Shown here: positions 1-5,412 of the stretch, in pieces
Layout of the letters: each line of letters starts with the position of its first letter
How positions within the stretch are numbered: the stretch's first letter is position 1
Assembly (NCBI GenBank): GCA_964353455.1
Contig: CAYGWP010000051.1
Coordinates: 1-5,412 of the forward strand
DNA from: CAYGWP01 sp964353455
GTDB taxonomy: Bacteria > Planctomycetota > Phycisphaerae > FEN-1346
Length of the DNA: 5,412 nt
Direction: 5' to 3'
Notes under the pieces: model-generated
What the model was told of the DNA's origin: nothing
What the model saw: the letters and a program-made list of their open reading frames with translations, nothing else
Database searches by the model: none
Program-made: the position numbers and the translations under genes

Positions 1-404
1 TCATCATCCGGAGCCTCAACGCGTTCCCGGTCCGCCGCGCGAGCGCCGACCTGGGGGCGGTCCGCGAGGCCCTCAGGCGCCTCAAGGACGGCCAGGTCGT
101 GCTGATGTTCCCCGAAGGCACCCGGACCCGCGACGGGTCAATCGGGCGGCTCCAAGGCGGCCCGGTCACGATTGCCGCGCGGGCCGGCGTGCCCGTCATG
201 CCGATGGTGATCGACGGCGCGTTCGAGTCCTGGCCGCGCACGCACCTGTTGCCCCGGCCGCACCCGATCCGGGTGGCCTGCGGCCGGCCGCTCTCTGCCG
301 AGGAGGTGGCCGCGGGCGACCCGGACGCCCTGATGGAAGTCCTCCGCGGGCGGATGGTTGACCTCCAGTCAGAACTTCGCCGCCTCCGTCGCGGCGGGGT
401 ATAA
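1..404 (+). CDS. plsC: 1-acyl-sn-glycerol-3-phosphate acyltransferase, C-terminal part (partial at 5' end)
   Basis: The 3' end of a gene that begins before the window; the first full codon is at position 3 and the stop TAA is at 402-404, leaving 133 residues. The PlsC/LPLAT family transfers an acyl chain to lysophosphatidic acid to make phosphatidic acid at the inner membrane. Visible family blocks are FPVRR near the start, the FPEGTRTRDG block (substrate-phosphate binding in this family) at about residues 36-45 of the fragment, and the VPVMPMVIDGA block at about 62-72. The catalytic HxxxxD motif should lie upstream and cannot be checked. The end is an Arg/Leu-rich helix. ispH follows about 500 bases downstream, which fits the common cmk-plsC-ispH-rpsA cluster. 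The family is secure; exact substrate specificity within LPLAT enzymes cannot be told from the fragment. Confidence 0.92.
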   Translation, partial: IIRSLNAFPVRRASADLGAVREALRRLKDGQVVLMFPEGTRTRDGSIGRLQGGPVTIAARAGVPVMPMVIDGAFESWPRTHLLPRPHPIRVACGRPLSAEEVAAGDPDALMEVLRGRMVDLQSELRRLRRGGV

Positions 405-405
405 T
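400..405 (+). promoter_or_regulatory. Candidate -10 box (TATAAT) overlapping the plsC stop codon
   Basis: A perfect TATAAT lies across the plsC stop codon, in the context GGGGTATAATTGCGG. The best -35 at usual spacing is only TTCGCC (376-381, 18-base gap), so the match is one-sided. A start near 412 would place the first hairpin of the repeat element about 20 bases into the transcript and would give ispH a leader of roughly 490 bases. In G+C-rich DNA an exact TATAAT is uncommon, but no second element confirms it. Confidence 0.35.
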
Positions 406-432
406 TGCGGCAATCGAGCCGCGGAAGCGGGA

Positions 433-556
433 AGCCCGCTCAAGCGGGCTGAAGGAAAAAGAAAAAAACAAAACTGGTGGCCGCGCGGCGTGCCCGGCCC
501 TAAAAGGGCCGGTCTAGACCCGCCTTCGGCGGGCGAAGGCCCCTGAAGGGGCCTGT
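433..556 (+). repeat. Four-hairpin array element, copy 1
   Basis: Hairpins in order: H1 433-450, AGCCCGC-TCAA-GCGGGCT. An A-rich 43-base linker then contains AAGGAAAAAGAA. H2 494-512 is CCGGCCCT-AAA-AGGGCCGG, followed by the palindromic linker GTCTAGAC (512-519). H3 519-533 is CCCGC-CTTCG-GCGGG, followed by linker GCGAAGGC (533-540). H4 538-553 is GGCCCC-TGAA-GGGGCC, then CCTG. The A-run after H1, rather than a T-run, makes this a poor intrinsic terminator for plsC. The same order of stems and linkers recurs inverted at 714-845. A structured RNA or a REP-like DNA element are both possible. Confidence 0.7.
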
Positions 557-583
557 GCGGCGCAGACGGATTTTTCCGGTGAG

Positions 584-632
584 TGAGAACGTGTGAAAAA
601 ATTGAACTCGCCGCTCCAGACTCCCGTTCTCA
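584..632. repeat. 8-base inverted repeat in the central spacer
   Basis: TGAGAACG at 584-591 is the exact reverse complement of CGTTCTCA at 625-632, with 33 bases between. It lies in the spacer between the two hairpin arms. An arm of this length could occur by chance in such a spacer, and no function is claimed. Confidence 0.3.
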
Positions 633-713
633 ATAGCGCCACAGGGGGTCAGATGAGCGTTTTTCGCCCTGGCGGCGATTATTTCGCAAGTTCTGAGTGA
701 CGAGGGGCGCTGC

Positions 714-845
714 CGGAGGCCCGTTTACGGGCCTTCGCGCCGGTCCTTCAGGACCGGCGTCTAGACCGGGGCTTGTAGCCCCGGTGGGGATGGGTCGCCG
801 GCCGCTCTGTTCTTTTTCCTTGTGGTTAGCCCGCTTGAGCGGGCT
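714..845 (-). repeat. Four-hairpin array element, copy 2 (inverted)
   Basis: Read on the - strand from 845: H1 828-845 is identical to H1 of copy 1. A linker of the same 43-base length again contains AAGGAAAAAGAA. H2 is 766-784 (CCGGGGCT-ACA-AGCCCCGG), then GTCTAGAC (759-766). H3 is 738-759 (core GCCGGTCC-TGAA-GGACCGGC, one more C-G pair outside), then GCGAAGGC (732-739). H4 is 717-734 (AGGCCCG-TAAA-CGGGCCT). H2, H3 and H4 differ in sequence from copy 1, yet both strands of each stem have changed together. The linkers are kept exactly. This pattern is expected of elements whose folding matters, or of a family in which stems are exchanged as units. Confidence 0.7.
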
Positions 846-862
846 TTCATTGGACGCGTGGG

Positions 863-890
863 GCGAAGGCCCCCGAAGGGGCCTGCAAAG
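863..890 (+). repeat. Truncated third copy of the hairpin element (linker plus H4)
   Basis: GCGAAGGC (863-870) followed by the hairpin GGCCCC-CGAA-GGGGCC (868-883) and CCTGC repeats the 3' end of copy 1 (GCGAAGGC, GGCCCC-TGAA-GGGGCC, CCTG) in the same orientation. H2 and H3 are absent. The H1-type hairpin at 828-845 lies just upstream and, being palindromic apart from its loop, could serve as the H1 of a shortened + strand element. The hairpin ends nine bases before the AAGG that probably serves ispH, so it would sit at the 3' end of the ispH leader. Confidence 0.5.
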
Positions 891-891
891 C

Positions 892-895
892 AAGG
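892..895 (+). promoter_or_regulatory. Ribosome binding site deciding the ispH start
   Basis: AAGG lies eight bases before ATG 904 but only two bases before ATG 898, and nothing comparable precedes ATG 928. This favours 904, although the site is short and 898 cannot be excluded. Confidence 0.45.
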
Positions 896-903
896 CTATG
901 TCA

Positions 904-1791
904 ATGACTACAAATAGTGGCAAACCCATGCCTTCCAGCGCCCCGACCATCGAGGTTGCGGCGGGGAGCGGCGTGTGTTTCGGCGTCCGGCGGGCGCTGG
1001 AACTGGCGGAGAGGGCGCTCGCCGAAGGGCAGGCCGTTTACTGCCTGGGGGCGCTCATCCATAACCCGCAAGAGGTCGCTCGGCTGGCCGGCAAGGGGTT
1101 CCGCGTCATCAGTTCGCTTGACGAGGTTGCGGCGGGCGGCGGCACGCTACTCGTGCGGAGCCACGGTCTGGCCCCGGACGTTGTGGCCGAAGCACACCGG
1201 CGCGGCATGCAGATCATCGACGCCACCTGTCCGCTGGTGCGCCGAGTCCAGACCCTGGCGGTCGAGATGCAGCAGGCCGGGTACCACGTGGTGCTGGCGG
1301 GCGATGAGGCGCACCCCGAGGTGCGGGCGATCCAGGGCCACGCGCCCGCGACCCTGGTGGTCGGTGATATCGAGGCGGCGCGGCGGCTGGAACTTGCGGG
1401 GCGGGCGGCGCTGGTGTCGCAGACGACGTTTTCGCCGGAGGAGTTCCGCGAGATCGCCGCCGAGTTCGTGCGGCGGGAACTCGCGGAGGTCCGCGTCCTG
1501 AACACGATCTGCGCCGCCACCGTGGACCGGCAGCGTGCGGCGGCGGAACTCGCCGGACGCGTCGATGTCATGTTCGTCATCGGCGGACGCAACAGCGCCA
1601 ACACCAACCGCCTGGCCGAACTCTGCGGGGCGCGCGGCGTGCGGACCTATCACGTGGAGCAGGCCGACGAGGTGACGGCCGATCAATTGCGCGGCCGGCG
1701 CCGGGTGGGCGTTGCCGCCGGCGCCTCCACGCCGCAGTGGATCATCCAGATGGTCTGCGACCGCATCAAAGCCTTCAAGGATAGACTGTGA
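904..1791 (+). CDS. ispH: 4-hydroxy-3-methylbut-2-enyl diphosphate reductase (IspH/LytB)
   Basis: IspH is the cytoplasmic iron-sulfur enzyme of the last MEP-pathway step, reducing HMBPP to IPP and DMAPP. From ATG 904 the protein has 295 residues, normal for the family. The three cluster cysteines are in their family contexts: C25 (GVCFGVRRA), C109 (DATCPLVRRVQ) and C203 (NTICAATVDRQ). Substrate-site residues are also present: H53 (IHNPQEV), H137 and E139 (AHPEV), T174/T175 (SQTTF), S231 and N233 (RNSANTNRL) and S275 (GASTPQW). The reading frame stays open upstream to 697, but that part only translates the hairpin repeats and is not family sequence. ATG 898 and ATG 928 are alternative starts. 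The next gene begins 37 bases downstream, suggesting co-transcription. No clear promoter is seen directly upstream. Confidence 0.96.
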   Translation: MTTNSGKPMPSSAPTIEVAAGSGVCFGVRRALELAERALAEGQAVYCLGALIHNPQEVARLAGKGFRVISSLDEVAAGGGTLLVRSHGLAPDVVAEAHRRGMQIIDATCPLVRRVQTLAVEMQQAGYHVVLAGDEAHPEVRAIQGHAPATLVVGDIEAARRLELAGRAALVSQTTFSPEEFREIAAEFVRRELAEVRVLNTICAATVDRQRAAAELAGRVDVMFVIGGRNSANTNRLAELCGARGVRTYHVEQADEVTADQLRGRRRVGVAAGASTPQWIIQMVCDRIKAFKDRL

Positions 1792-1814
1792 CCGGCGCGT
1801 CCGTCCGGGCAGCC

Positions 1815-1820
1815 GGGAGG
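1815..1820 (+). promoter_or_regulatory. Ribosome binding site deciding a GTG start at 1829
   Basis: GGGAGG lies eight bases before GTG 1829, a near-ideal Shine-Dalgarno arrangement. It decides the start of the following gene against an upstream in-frame ATG at 1712, which lies inside ispH and would add a signal-peptide-incompatible arginine-rich extension. Confidence 0.75.
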
Positions 1821-1828
1821 TTATCCGG

Positions 1829-3859
1829 GTGACACCGTACCCTGCGTGGCGACGAATCATCGCGGCGGAGGCCATTCTGGCCCTCTGCCTTCCCGTTGCA
1901 GCGATGGGGGGCAGTTACGAACTCGCATCGATGCTGCGCATACGCGACATCATACCGGGCACCGAACAGGTCCGGCTCCTGCCCGACGGCGGATTCGAGC
2001 GCGGCGGCGAGGGTTGGAAGAAGAAGGGCGGCCGATGGGGGCAGTGGACCGTCGGTCCGCACGTCGCCCCGGCACCGGGCGTCTGCGGCCGCATGGCGGT
2101 CCATCTCGACGCTGCCACAGGGAGCGGCTCGCACCAGATCGACGGCCTGCCGCCATACCAGCGCGACTGGTGCCAGGTCTTCAGCGGATACATCTGGCTG
2201 CCGGGCGCTGATACGGTCGGCGCCGCCCCCGGCGTGCCGGGCGAACAGCACGTCTGCTTCTTCCGTCCGGTATGCTACCCGGGCGGATGGACGGCATACG
2301 CGGAGGGTTGCTACATTTTCGGCGACTTCCGCCCGCACGACCGCCAGACCCGATCGAACGACCGCGTCTCGTACAACATCAAGGGCGGCATCGTGGGCAG
2401 GAACCCTGGCCCGTCTGCGCAGCAGAGCCGGTTCGGCTTCCGCGACAAGGCGGGCCAGTGGCGGTCGGTAGTCATCATGGGCGACAATCTGGCCGACACG
2501 CCGATCGTGGAGTTTGCGCCGCCAGTCCTGCGGTATGCGGCCATCGCGGAGTCATCGGACCTCTTGGCGATTGAGTTGCGGCGGACGAGGTTGCTTCAGG
2601 CCGGCCAGTCGCTCGACGCGGATGCCGCGATCAAGGCCCTCCGCGAAAAGTCGCAGGCGGCGCCGCTGGCCGCGCGGTGGCACAACGCCCTGGCCGAGGC
2701 ATACGTGGTCCGCTTCGCACGCAACCTTGAGGATTACGATTCCTGCAAGGCGGCGATGTCCGAGTGGGAGTCATCGCTTCGGGCCGATCCGGACCAGCCC
2801 CTGGTGTCGCATCGCCTGAGGCTGTATCGCGGGTACATTCCTGCCCAGCCATTCACGCCCGGGAAACCGCCAGCGGACCTGCCGCCCGATCCGAAGGCCG
2901 CCGGGCTGGATGGGCCGATCGAATTGGCCAGTTACATCCGCCTCCGCGAAATCATGCCCGGCACTGAGCGCGTGACCCTTGTGCCAAACGGCGATTTCGA
3001 GGCCGGTCCGAGCGGTTGGACCGCGACGCCCGGCCGAGATGGCCTTCACGTGGCAAGAATCGAGGGCCTTCAGACACGTCTTTCAGGCACGGCTCTTTTC
3101 GGGGGCAATGTCCTCTATGCCGAAGCCCCGCTTCCCCGCGAGAAGGCCGAGGTCAAGTCGGCGCCGATGAACCTGGACCCCGGCGTCGAGTACGTTGTCA
3201 GTGCCTGGATCGCGCCGCTCGGAGAGGGCGATGATGAGCCGACCGGCCCCGGCGCCATCGCGGTTGGATTTGCCGGCGAAGGTTCGATTGCCTGGGGCTA
3301 TCCGATCCGGCACGCCTATACGGCCCACGAGGGGCTGTTTGTGTTTGGGACGGTGAAGTTTGGCAATGCCTCGATCGAGCGGCGGGTGCGGATCAGCGTC
3401 GGCCCGTGGCTGGGGAAGGGGGCCGCCGCCTCCCTCAAGGGCGCGGCGGCGGCGGAGTCGCGCGGCGTGGGGGTGATCATAGACAACGTGGCTGTGACGC
3501 GGGCCTCGGAGTTCCGGCCGCCGGTTTTCAGGGCCGGCGCCCATCTTGAGTTCCTGGCGATGCTGGAATCGGGCACGGCCGGCGCGGTCACGGCCTCGGT
3601 TGCCGACCTGGAATCGGCGGCAAGGCAGGCGCCGCGCGACGCCCGCGCCCGTAACCGCTTGGCCGCCGCCTGCATGGTGGAATTTCTCCGCGACCCGGCA
3701 CGCGAAGGCCTTCTCGAGCAGGCGATGGAGGAATGGAAGTCTTCTCTCGGCGTCAACGCCGACCAGCCGGACGTGCAGCGGCAAGTGGACGTCTGGGCGG
3801 GCTACAGGCAGGTCCCCTCTGCCTTGCCGCACCCGTATGCCGTCCCCGGTAGGCCCTGA
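1829..3859 (+). CDS. Exported protein of unknown function with two tandem jelly-roll-like/helical repeats
   Basis: A 676-residue protein starting at GTG 1829. Residues 1-25 look like a Sec signal peptide: WRR, then a hydrophobic run ending LCLPVAA. LALC is a poor lipobox, so a lipoprotein is not favoured. The rest is two tandem copies, about 31-336 and 365-659. Each opens with a matching motif (ELASMLRIRDIIPGTEQV; ELASYIRLREIMPGTERV) followed by LLPDGGFERGGEGW or LVPNGDFEAGPSGW. The latter resembles the N-terminal strand of CBM4/9-type, galactose-binding-like jelly rolls. Each continues to a PPV(L/F)R motif (231-235; 564-568) and a helical, TPR-like part ending EWxSSL...DQP (312-324; 635-647). 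It probably acts outside the cytoplasm, perhaps in carbohydrate or surface binding; no catalytic motif is seen. I do not recognise the family. It is probably co-transcribed with ispH. Confidence 0.8.
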   Translation: MTPYPAWRRIIAAEAILALCLPVAAMGGSYELASMLRIRDIIPGTEQVRLLPDGGFERGGEGWKKKGGRWGQWTVGPHVAPAPGVCGRMAVHLDAATGSGSHQIDGLPPYQRDWCQVFSGYIWLPGADTVGAAPGVPGEQHVCFFRPVCYPGGWTAYAEGCYIFGDFRPHDRQTRSNDRVSYNIKGGIVGRNPGPSAQQSRFGFRDKAGQWRSVVIMGDNLADTPIVEFAPPVLRYAAIAESSDLLAIELRRTRLLQAGQSLDADAAIKALREKSQAAPLAARWHNALAEAYVVRFARNLEDYDSCKAAMSEWESSLRADPDQPLVSHRLRLYRGYIPAQPFTPGKPPADLPPDPKAAGLDGPIELASYIRLREIMPGTERVTLVPNGDFEAGPSGWTATPGRDGLHVARIEGLQTRLSGTALFGGNVLYAEAPLPREKAEVKSAPMNLDPGVEYVVSAWIAPLGEGDDEPTGPGAIAVGFAGEGSIAWGYPIRHAYTAHEGLFVFGTVKFGNASIERRVRISVGPWLGKGAAASLKGAAAAESRGVGVIIDNVAVTRASEFRPPVFRAGAHLEFLAMLESGTAGAVTASVADLESAARQAPRDARARNRLAAACMVEFLRDPAREGLLEQAMEEWKSSLGVNADQPDVQRQVDVWAGYRQVPSALPHPYAVPGRP

Positions 3860-3877
3860 CGGACGGTGATCCGTCTT
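3858..3877 (+). terminator. Weak possible terminator after the two-repeat protein gene
   Basis: GACGGA (3858-3863) pairs with TCCGTC (3870-3875) around a six-base loop and is followed only by TT and then CCC. The hairpin overlaps the stop codon TGA. The stem is short and the T-tract poor, so termination is uncertain, but the position between the gene and the rpsA promoter is suitable. Confidence 0.25.
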
Positions 3878-3900
3878 CCCAGGTTTAGTCGAATCGGGGC

Positions 3901-3929
3901 TTGCAATCGGCGGGTAGTTGGCCTATAGT
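3901..3929 (+). promoter_or_regulatory. Sigma-70-type promoter for rpsA
   Basis: TTGCAA (3901-3906) and TATAGT (3924-3929) are separated by exactly 17 bases, each matching the housekeeping consensus at five or four of six positions. A start near 3936 would give rpsA a leader of about 120 bases. It lies between two genes in an otherwise G+C-rich stretch, which makes a chance match less likely. Its presence implies that rpsA can be expressed independently of ispH. Confidence 0.7.
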
Positions 3930-3963
3930 ACCACCCTTTTCCGACCCTGCGGAGGGCCGGAAT

Positions 3964-4030
3964 CCTCTTGGCAAAGAGGGCGGCAAGTGGCCCGGCGGCG
4001 GGCCCCGAAACGTTCTTGCCGTGGCAAGTG
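3964..4030 (+). promoter_or_regulatory. Structured rpsA leader with alternative hairpins
   Basis: Between the promoter and the rpsA start are three nested or adjacent stems: CCTCTT-GGCA-AAGAGG (3964-3979), GGCCCG-GCGG-CGGGCC (3989-4004), and an outer CGGCAAG/CTTGCCG pair (3981-3987 with 4015-4021) enclosing the second. A second GGCAAG at 4023-4028 lets the same CTTGCC form a local hairpin instead (CTTGC-CGTG-GCAAG, 4015-4028), which excludes the outer pair. S1 represses its own mRNA in E. coli through a structured leader; that this leader works likewise is an inference. No known riboswitch class was recognised. Confidence 0.45.
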
Positions 4031-4054
4031 CACCGGAAACACAAAAGAGGTAAC

Positions 4055-5412
4055 ATGCTTAAGAGTCAAGTCAATCGTCAGTACGGCTTGAGTGACAGCG
4101 AAATCGATCAGGAAGTCTCGGCGGTCCTCGGAAAAGCGCAGGAAAAAGACGGCCTCAAGCAACTCTACGAGGAATCCATCAAGGCGTTCGAGCCGGGGAG
4201 CGTCGTGGCCGGGCGCGTGGTCCGCGTCATCGGCAACGAGGCGGTCATCGACGTGGGCTTCAAGAGCGAGGGCAGCGTCCCCCTGGAGGAGTTCGACGGG
4301 GCCGACGTCCAGGTGGGCCAGCAGGTGGATGTGCTGCTGGAGGCCGTTGAGGACGAGACGGGCCTGGTGATCCTCTCGAAGCGCAAGGCCGACCGGATCA
4401 AGGGCTGGGAACGGGTCCTCACGCAATACAAGGAAGGGGACGTCGTCAAGGGCCGCGTCAGCCGCAAGATCAAGGGCGGCCTGCTCGTGGATATCGGCGT
4501 GCCTGTGTTCCTGCCTGCGAGCCAGGTTGACATCCGCCGTCCGGCCGACGTATCGAATTACATCGGGCAGGAGATTTCCTGCAAGATTCTGAAGATCGAT
4601 GCGGACCGCCGCAACATCGTCGTGTCTCGCCGCCGCCTCATCGAGGAGGAGCGCGAGCAGGCGAAGCAGCGCCTCCTGGGTGAGATGCACGTGGGCCAGA
4701 TCCGCGACGGCGTCGTCAAGAACATCGCCGACTTCGGCGCGTTCGTTGACCTCGGCGGCATCGATGGCCTGCTGCACATCACCGACATGGCCTGGGGCCG
4801 CGTCGGCCATCCGAGCGAAGCGGTAAGCATCGACCAGCGCATCCAGATCAAAATCCTCTCGATCGACCGCGAAAAGGAAAAGGTGGCGCTGGGACTCAAG
4901 CAGAAGTCGGCGTCCCCGTGGCACAACATCGAGGCGCGGTACCCGATAGGAGCGAAGGCCAAGGGCGAGGTCGTCAACATCACCCCCTACGGCGCGTTCG
5001 TCAAACTCGAAGCGGGCATCGAGGGCCTGGTGCACGTCAGCGAGATGTCGTGGACCAAGCGCATCAACCATCCGTCGGAGGTCGTCAACCCGGGCGAGCA
5101 GATCGAGGTCGTCGTCCTCGCCATCGACAAGGCCAAGCAGGAGATCAGCCTCGGCATGAAGCAGACCGCGGTCAATCCCTGGACGCTCGTCAAGGAGAAG
5201 TATCCCCCCGGCACGGTCGTGGAAGGTACGGTCCAGAACCTCGCCAACTACGGCGCGTTCATCGAGATCGAGGAGGGCATCGACGGCCTCCTGCACGTGA
5301 CCGACATGTCGTGGACGCAGAAGATCGGCCATCCGTCCGAGGTCCTCGAAAAGGGCAAGAAGATCAAGTGCACCGTCCTCCGCGTTGACCAGGAAAAAAA
5401 GCGAGTGGCCCT
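4055..5412 (+). CDS. rpsA: 30S ribosomal protein S1 (partial, 3' end beyond the window)
   Basis: S1 binds mRNA with its OB-fold repeats and brings it to the 30S subunit. The start ATG 4055 follows AAGAGG (4045-4050) at four bases. The window holds 452 codons and two extra bases with no stop. After an N-terminal helical segment (about 1-45), S1 domains lie at about 48-110, 127-195, 213-282, 298-369 and 385 to the window edge. Domains 3 to 5 carry the strong S1 signature (DFGAFVDL, PYGAFVKL, NYGAFIEI, then GLLHITDM, GLVHVSEM or GLLHVTDM and H-PSE). Domains 1 and 2 are more divergent, as is usual for the ribosome-binding end. The linkers before domains 4 and 5 both contain a PW motif (SPWHNIEARYP, NPWTLVKEKYP). 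A sixth domain may follow outside the window. The gene has its own promoter and a structured leader. Confidence 0.96.
   Translation, partial: MLKSQVNRQYGLSDSEIDQEVSAVLGKAQEKDGLKQLYEESIKAFEPGSVVAGRVVRVIGNEAVIDVGFKSEGSVPLEEFDGADVQVGQQVDVLLEAVEDETGLVILSKRKADRIKGWERVLTQYKEGDVVKGRVSRKIKGGLLVDIGVPVFLPASQVDIRRPADVSNYIGQEISCKILKIDADRRNIVVSRRRLIEEEREQAKQRLLGEMHVGQIRDGVVKNIADFGAFVDLGGIDGLLHITDMAWGRVGHPSEAVSIDQRIQIKILSIDREKEKVALGLKQKSASPWHNIEARYPIGAKAKGEVVNITPYGAFVKLEAGIEGLVHVSEMSWTKRINHPSEVVNPGEQIEVVVLAIDKAKQEISLGMKQTAVNPWTLVKEKYPPGTVVEGTVQNLANYGAFIEIEEGIDGLLHVTDMSWTQKIGHPSEVLEKGKKIKCTVLRVDQEKKRVA

Larger units (their letters stand above)
433..845. repeat. Imperfect ~413-base inverted repeat made of two hairpin-array arms
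   Basis: The two arms (433-556 on + and 714-845 on -) run in opposite directions around a centre near 639-640. The outermost hairpins are exact reverse complements (AGCCCGCTCAAGCGGGCT at 433-450, its complement at 828-845). Further in, both arms carry AAGGAAAAAGAA, GTCTAGAC, and GCGAAGGCC in the same order. Beyond the hairpins, 584-619 on + resembles 668-696 on - (shared AGAAC, TG-GAAA-AA, TCGCCGC and CCAG, with a gap of several bases), so the symmetry reaches nearly to the centre. The region holds no convincing gene. It could be two copies of a REP/MITE-like intergenic repeat placed head to head, or a single composite unit; the sequence alone cannot decide. Confidence 0.7.

Noticed and set aside
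433..475. H1 as an intrinsic terminator of plsC
   Set aside because: The stem is followed by an A-rich run rather than T-rich, so it does not fit intrinsic termination on the + strand.
828..850. Hairpin 828-845 followed by TTTCATT as a terminator on the + strand
   Set aside because: The T-tract has only three consecutive T, and the hairpin is explained as H1 of the inverted copy. It would also block transcription into ispH.
697..903. In-frame N-terminal extension of ispH from ATG 697
   Set aside because: It translates hairpin repeats on their full length, lacks family similarity and would add about 69 residues to a protein that already has normal length from 904.
405..903. CRISPR array or tRNA gene in the intergenic region
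   Set aside because: The hairpins differ in sequence and are not regularly spaced direct repeats, and no cloverleaf with a T-arm signature was found.
1712..1828. Start of the two-repeat protein at ATG 1712, overlapping ispH
   Set aside because: GTG 1829 has a strong ribosome binding site and gives a clean signal peptide at the N-terminus; the upstream extension would bury it.
1883..1890. Lipobox (LALC) in the signal peptide of the two-repeat protein
   Set aside because: Leu directly before the Cys is not accepted in the usual lipobox, where Gly, Ala or Ser is expected, and the Cys lies inside the hydrophobic core.
3923..5332. 469-codon open frame on the - strand, antisense to rpsA
   Set aside because: The + strand encodes unmistakable S1 domains. 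The antisense frame is a by-product of G/C-rich third codon positions, and its protein is a low-complexity Asp/Leu/Arg/His-rich sequence.

Overview
The window is G+C-rich bacterial DNA with the end of a 1-acyl-glycerol-3-phosphate acyltransferase gene (plsC), a complete ispH, a two-repeat exported protein of unknown function, and the 5' part of rpsA (ribosomal protein S1), all on the + strand. The order plsC-ispH-rpsA is a recurring bacterial housekeeping cluster, often with cmk upstream. The base composition, the IspH sequence type, the hairpin-rich intergenic DNA and the interposed exported protein with 'NGDFE..GW' jelly-roll modules suggest a planctomycete, perhaps of the Phycisphaerae type. 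That placement is an inference without database support.

Layout: 1-404 is the plsC 3' end. 405-903 is a gene-free stretch of about 500 bases filled by an unusual repeat system. Two inverted copies (433-556 on +, 714-845 on -) carry the same order of four hairpins joined by conserved linkers, and a truncated third copy (863-890) ends just before ispH. Stem sequences differ between copies but stay base-paired. The arms lie almost symmetrically around position 639-640, and their inner tails (584-619 and 668-696) also resemble each other. 904-1791 is ispH with its three cluster-binding cysteines. 1829-3859 begins at a GTG behind a strong ribosome binding site and encodes a Sec-type signal peptide followed by two tandem ~300-residue repeats, each a jelly-roll-like module plus a helical TPR-like module. 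3860-4054 holds a good sigma-70-type promoter (TTGCAA-N17-TATAGT) and a structured rpsA leader with mutually exclusive pairings. 4055 to the end is rpsA, cut by the window edge in its fifth S1 domain.

Functionally, plsC (phospholipid synthesis), ispH (last step of the MEP isoprenoid pathway) and rpsA (mRNA binding on the 30S subunit) are growth-linked genes. ispH and the exported protein are probably co-transcribed (37-base gap), whereas rpsA has its own promoter. The strongest candidate for something undescribed is the four-hairpin repeat between plsC and ispH. Second are the duplicated exported protein and the switch-like rpsA leader.
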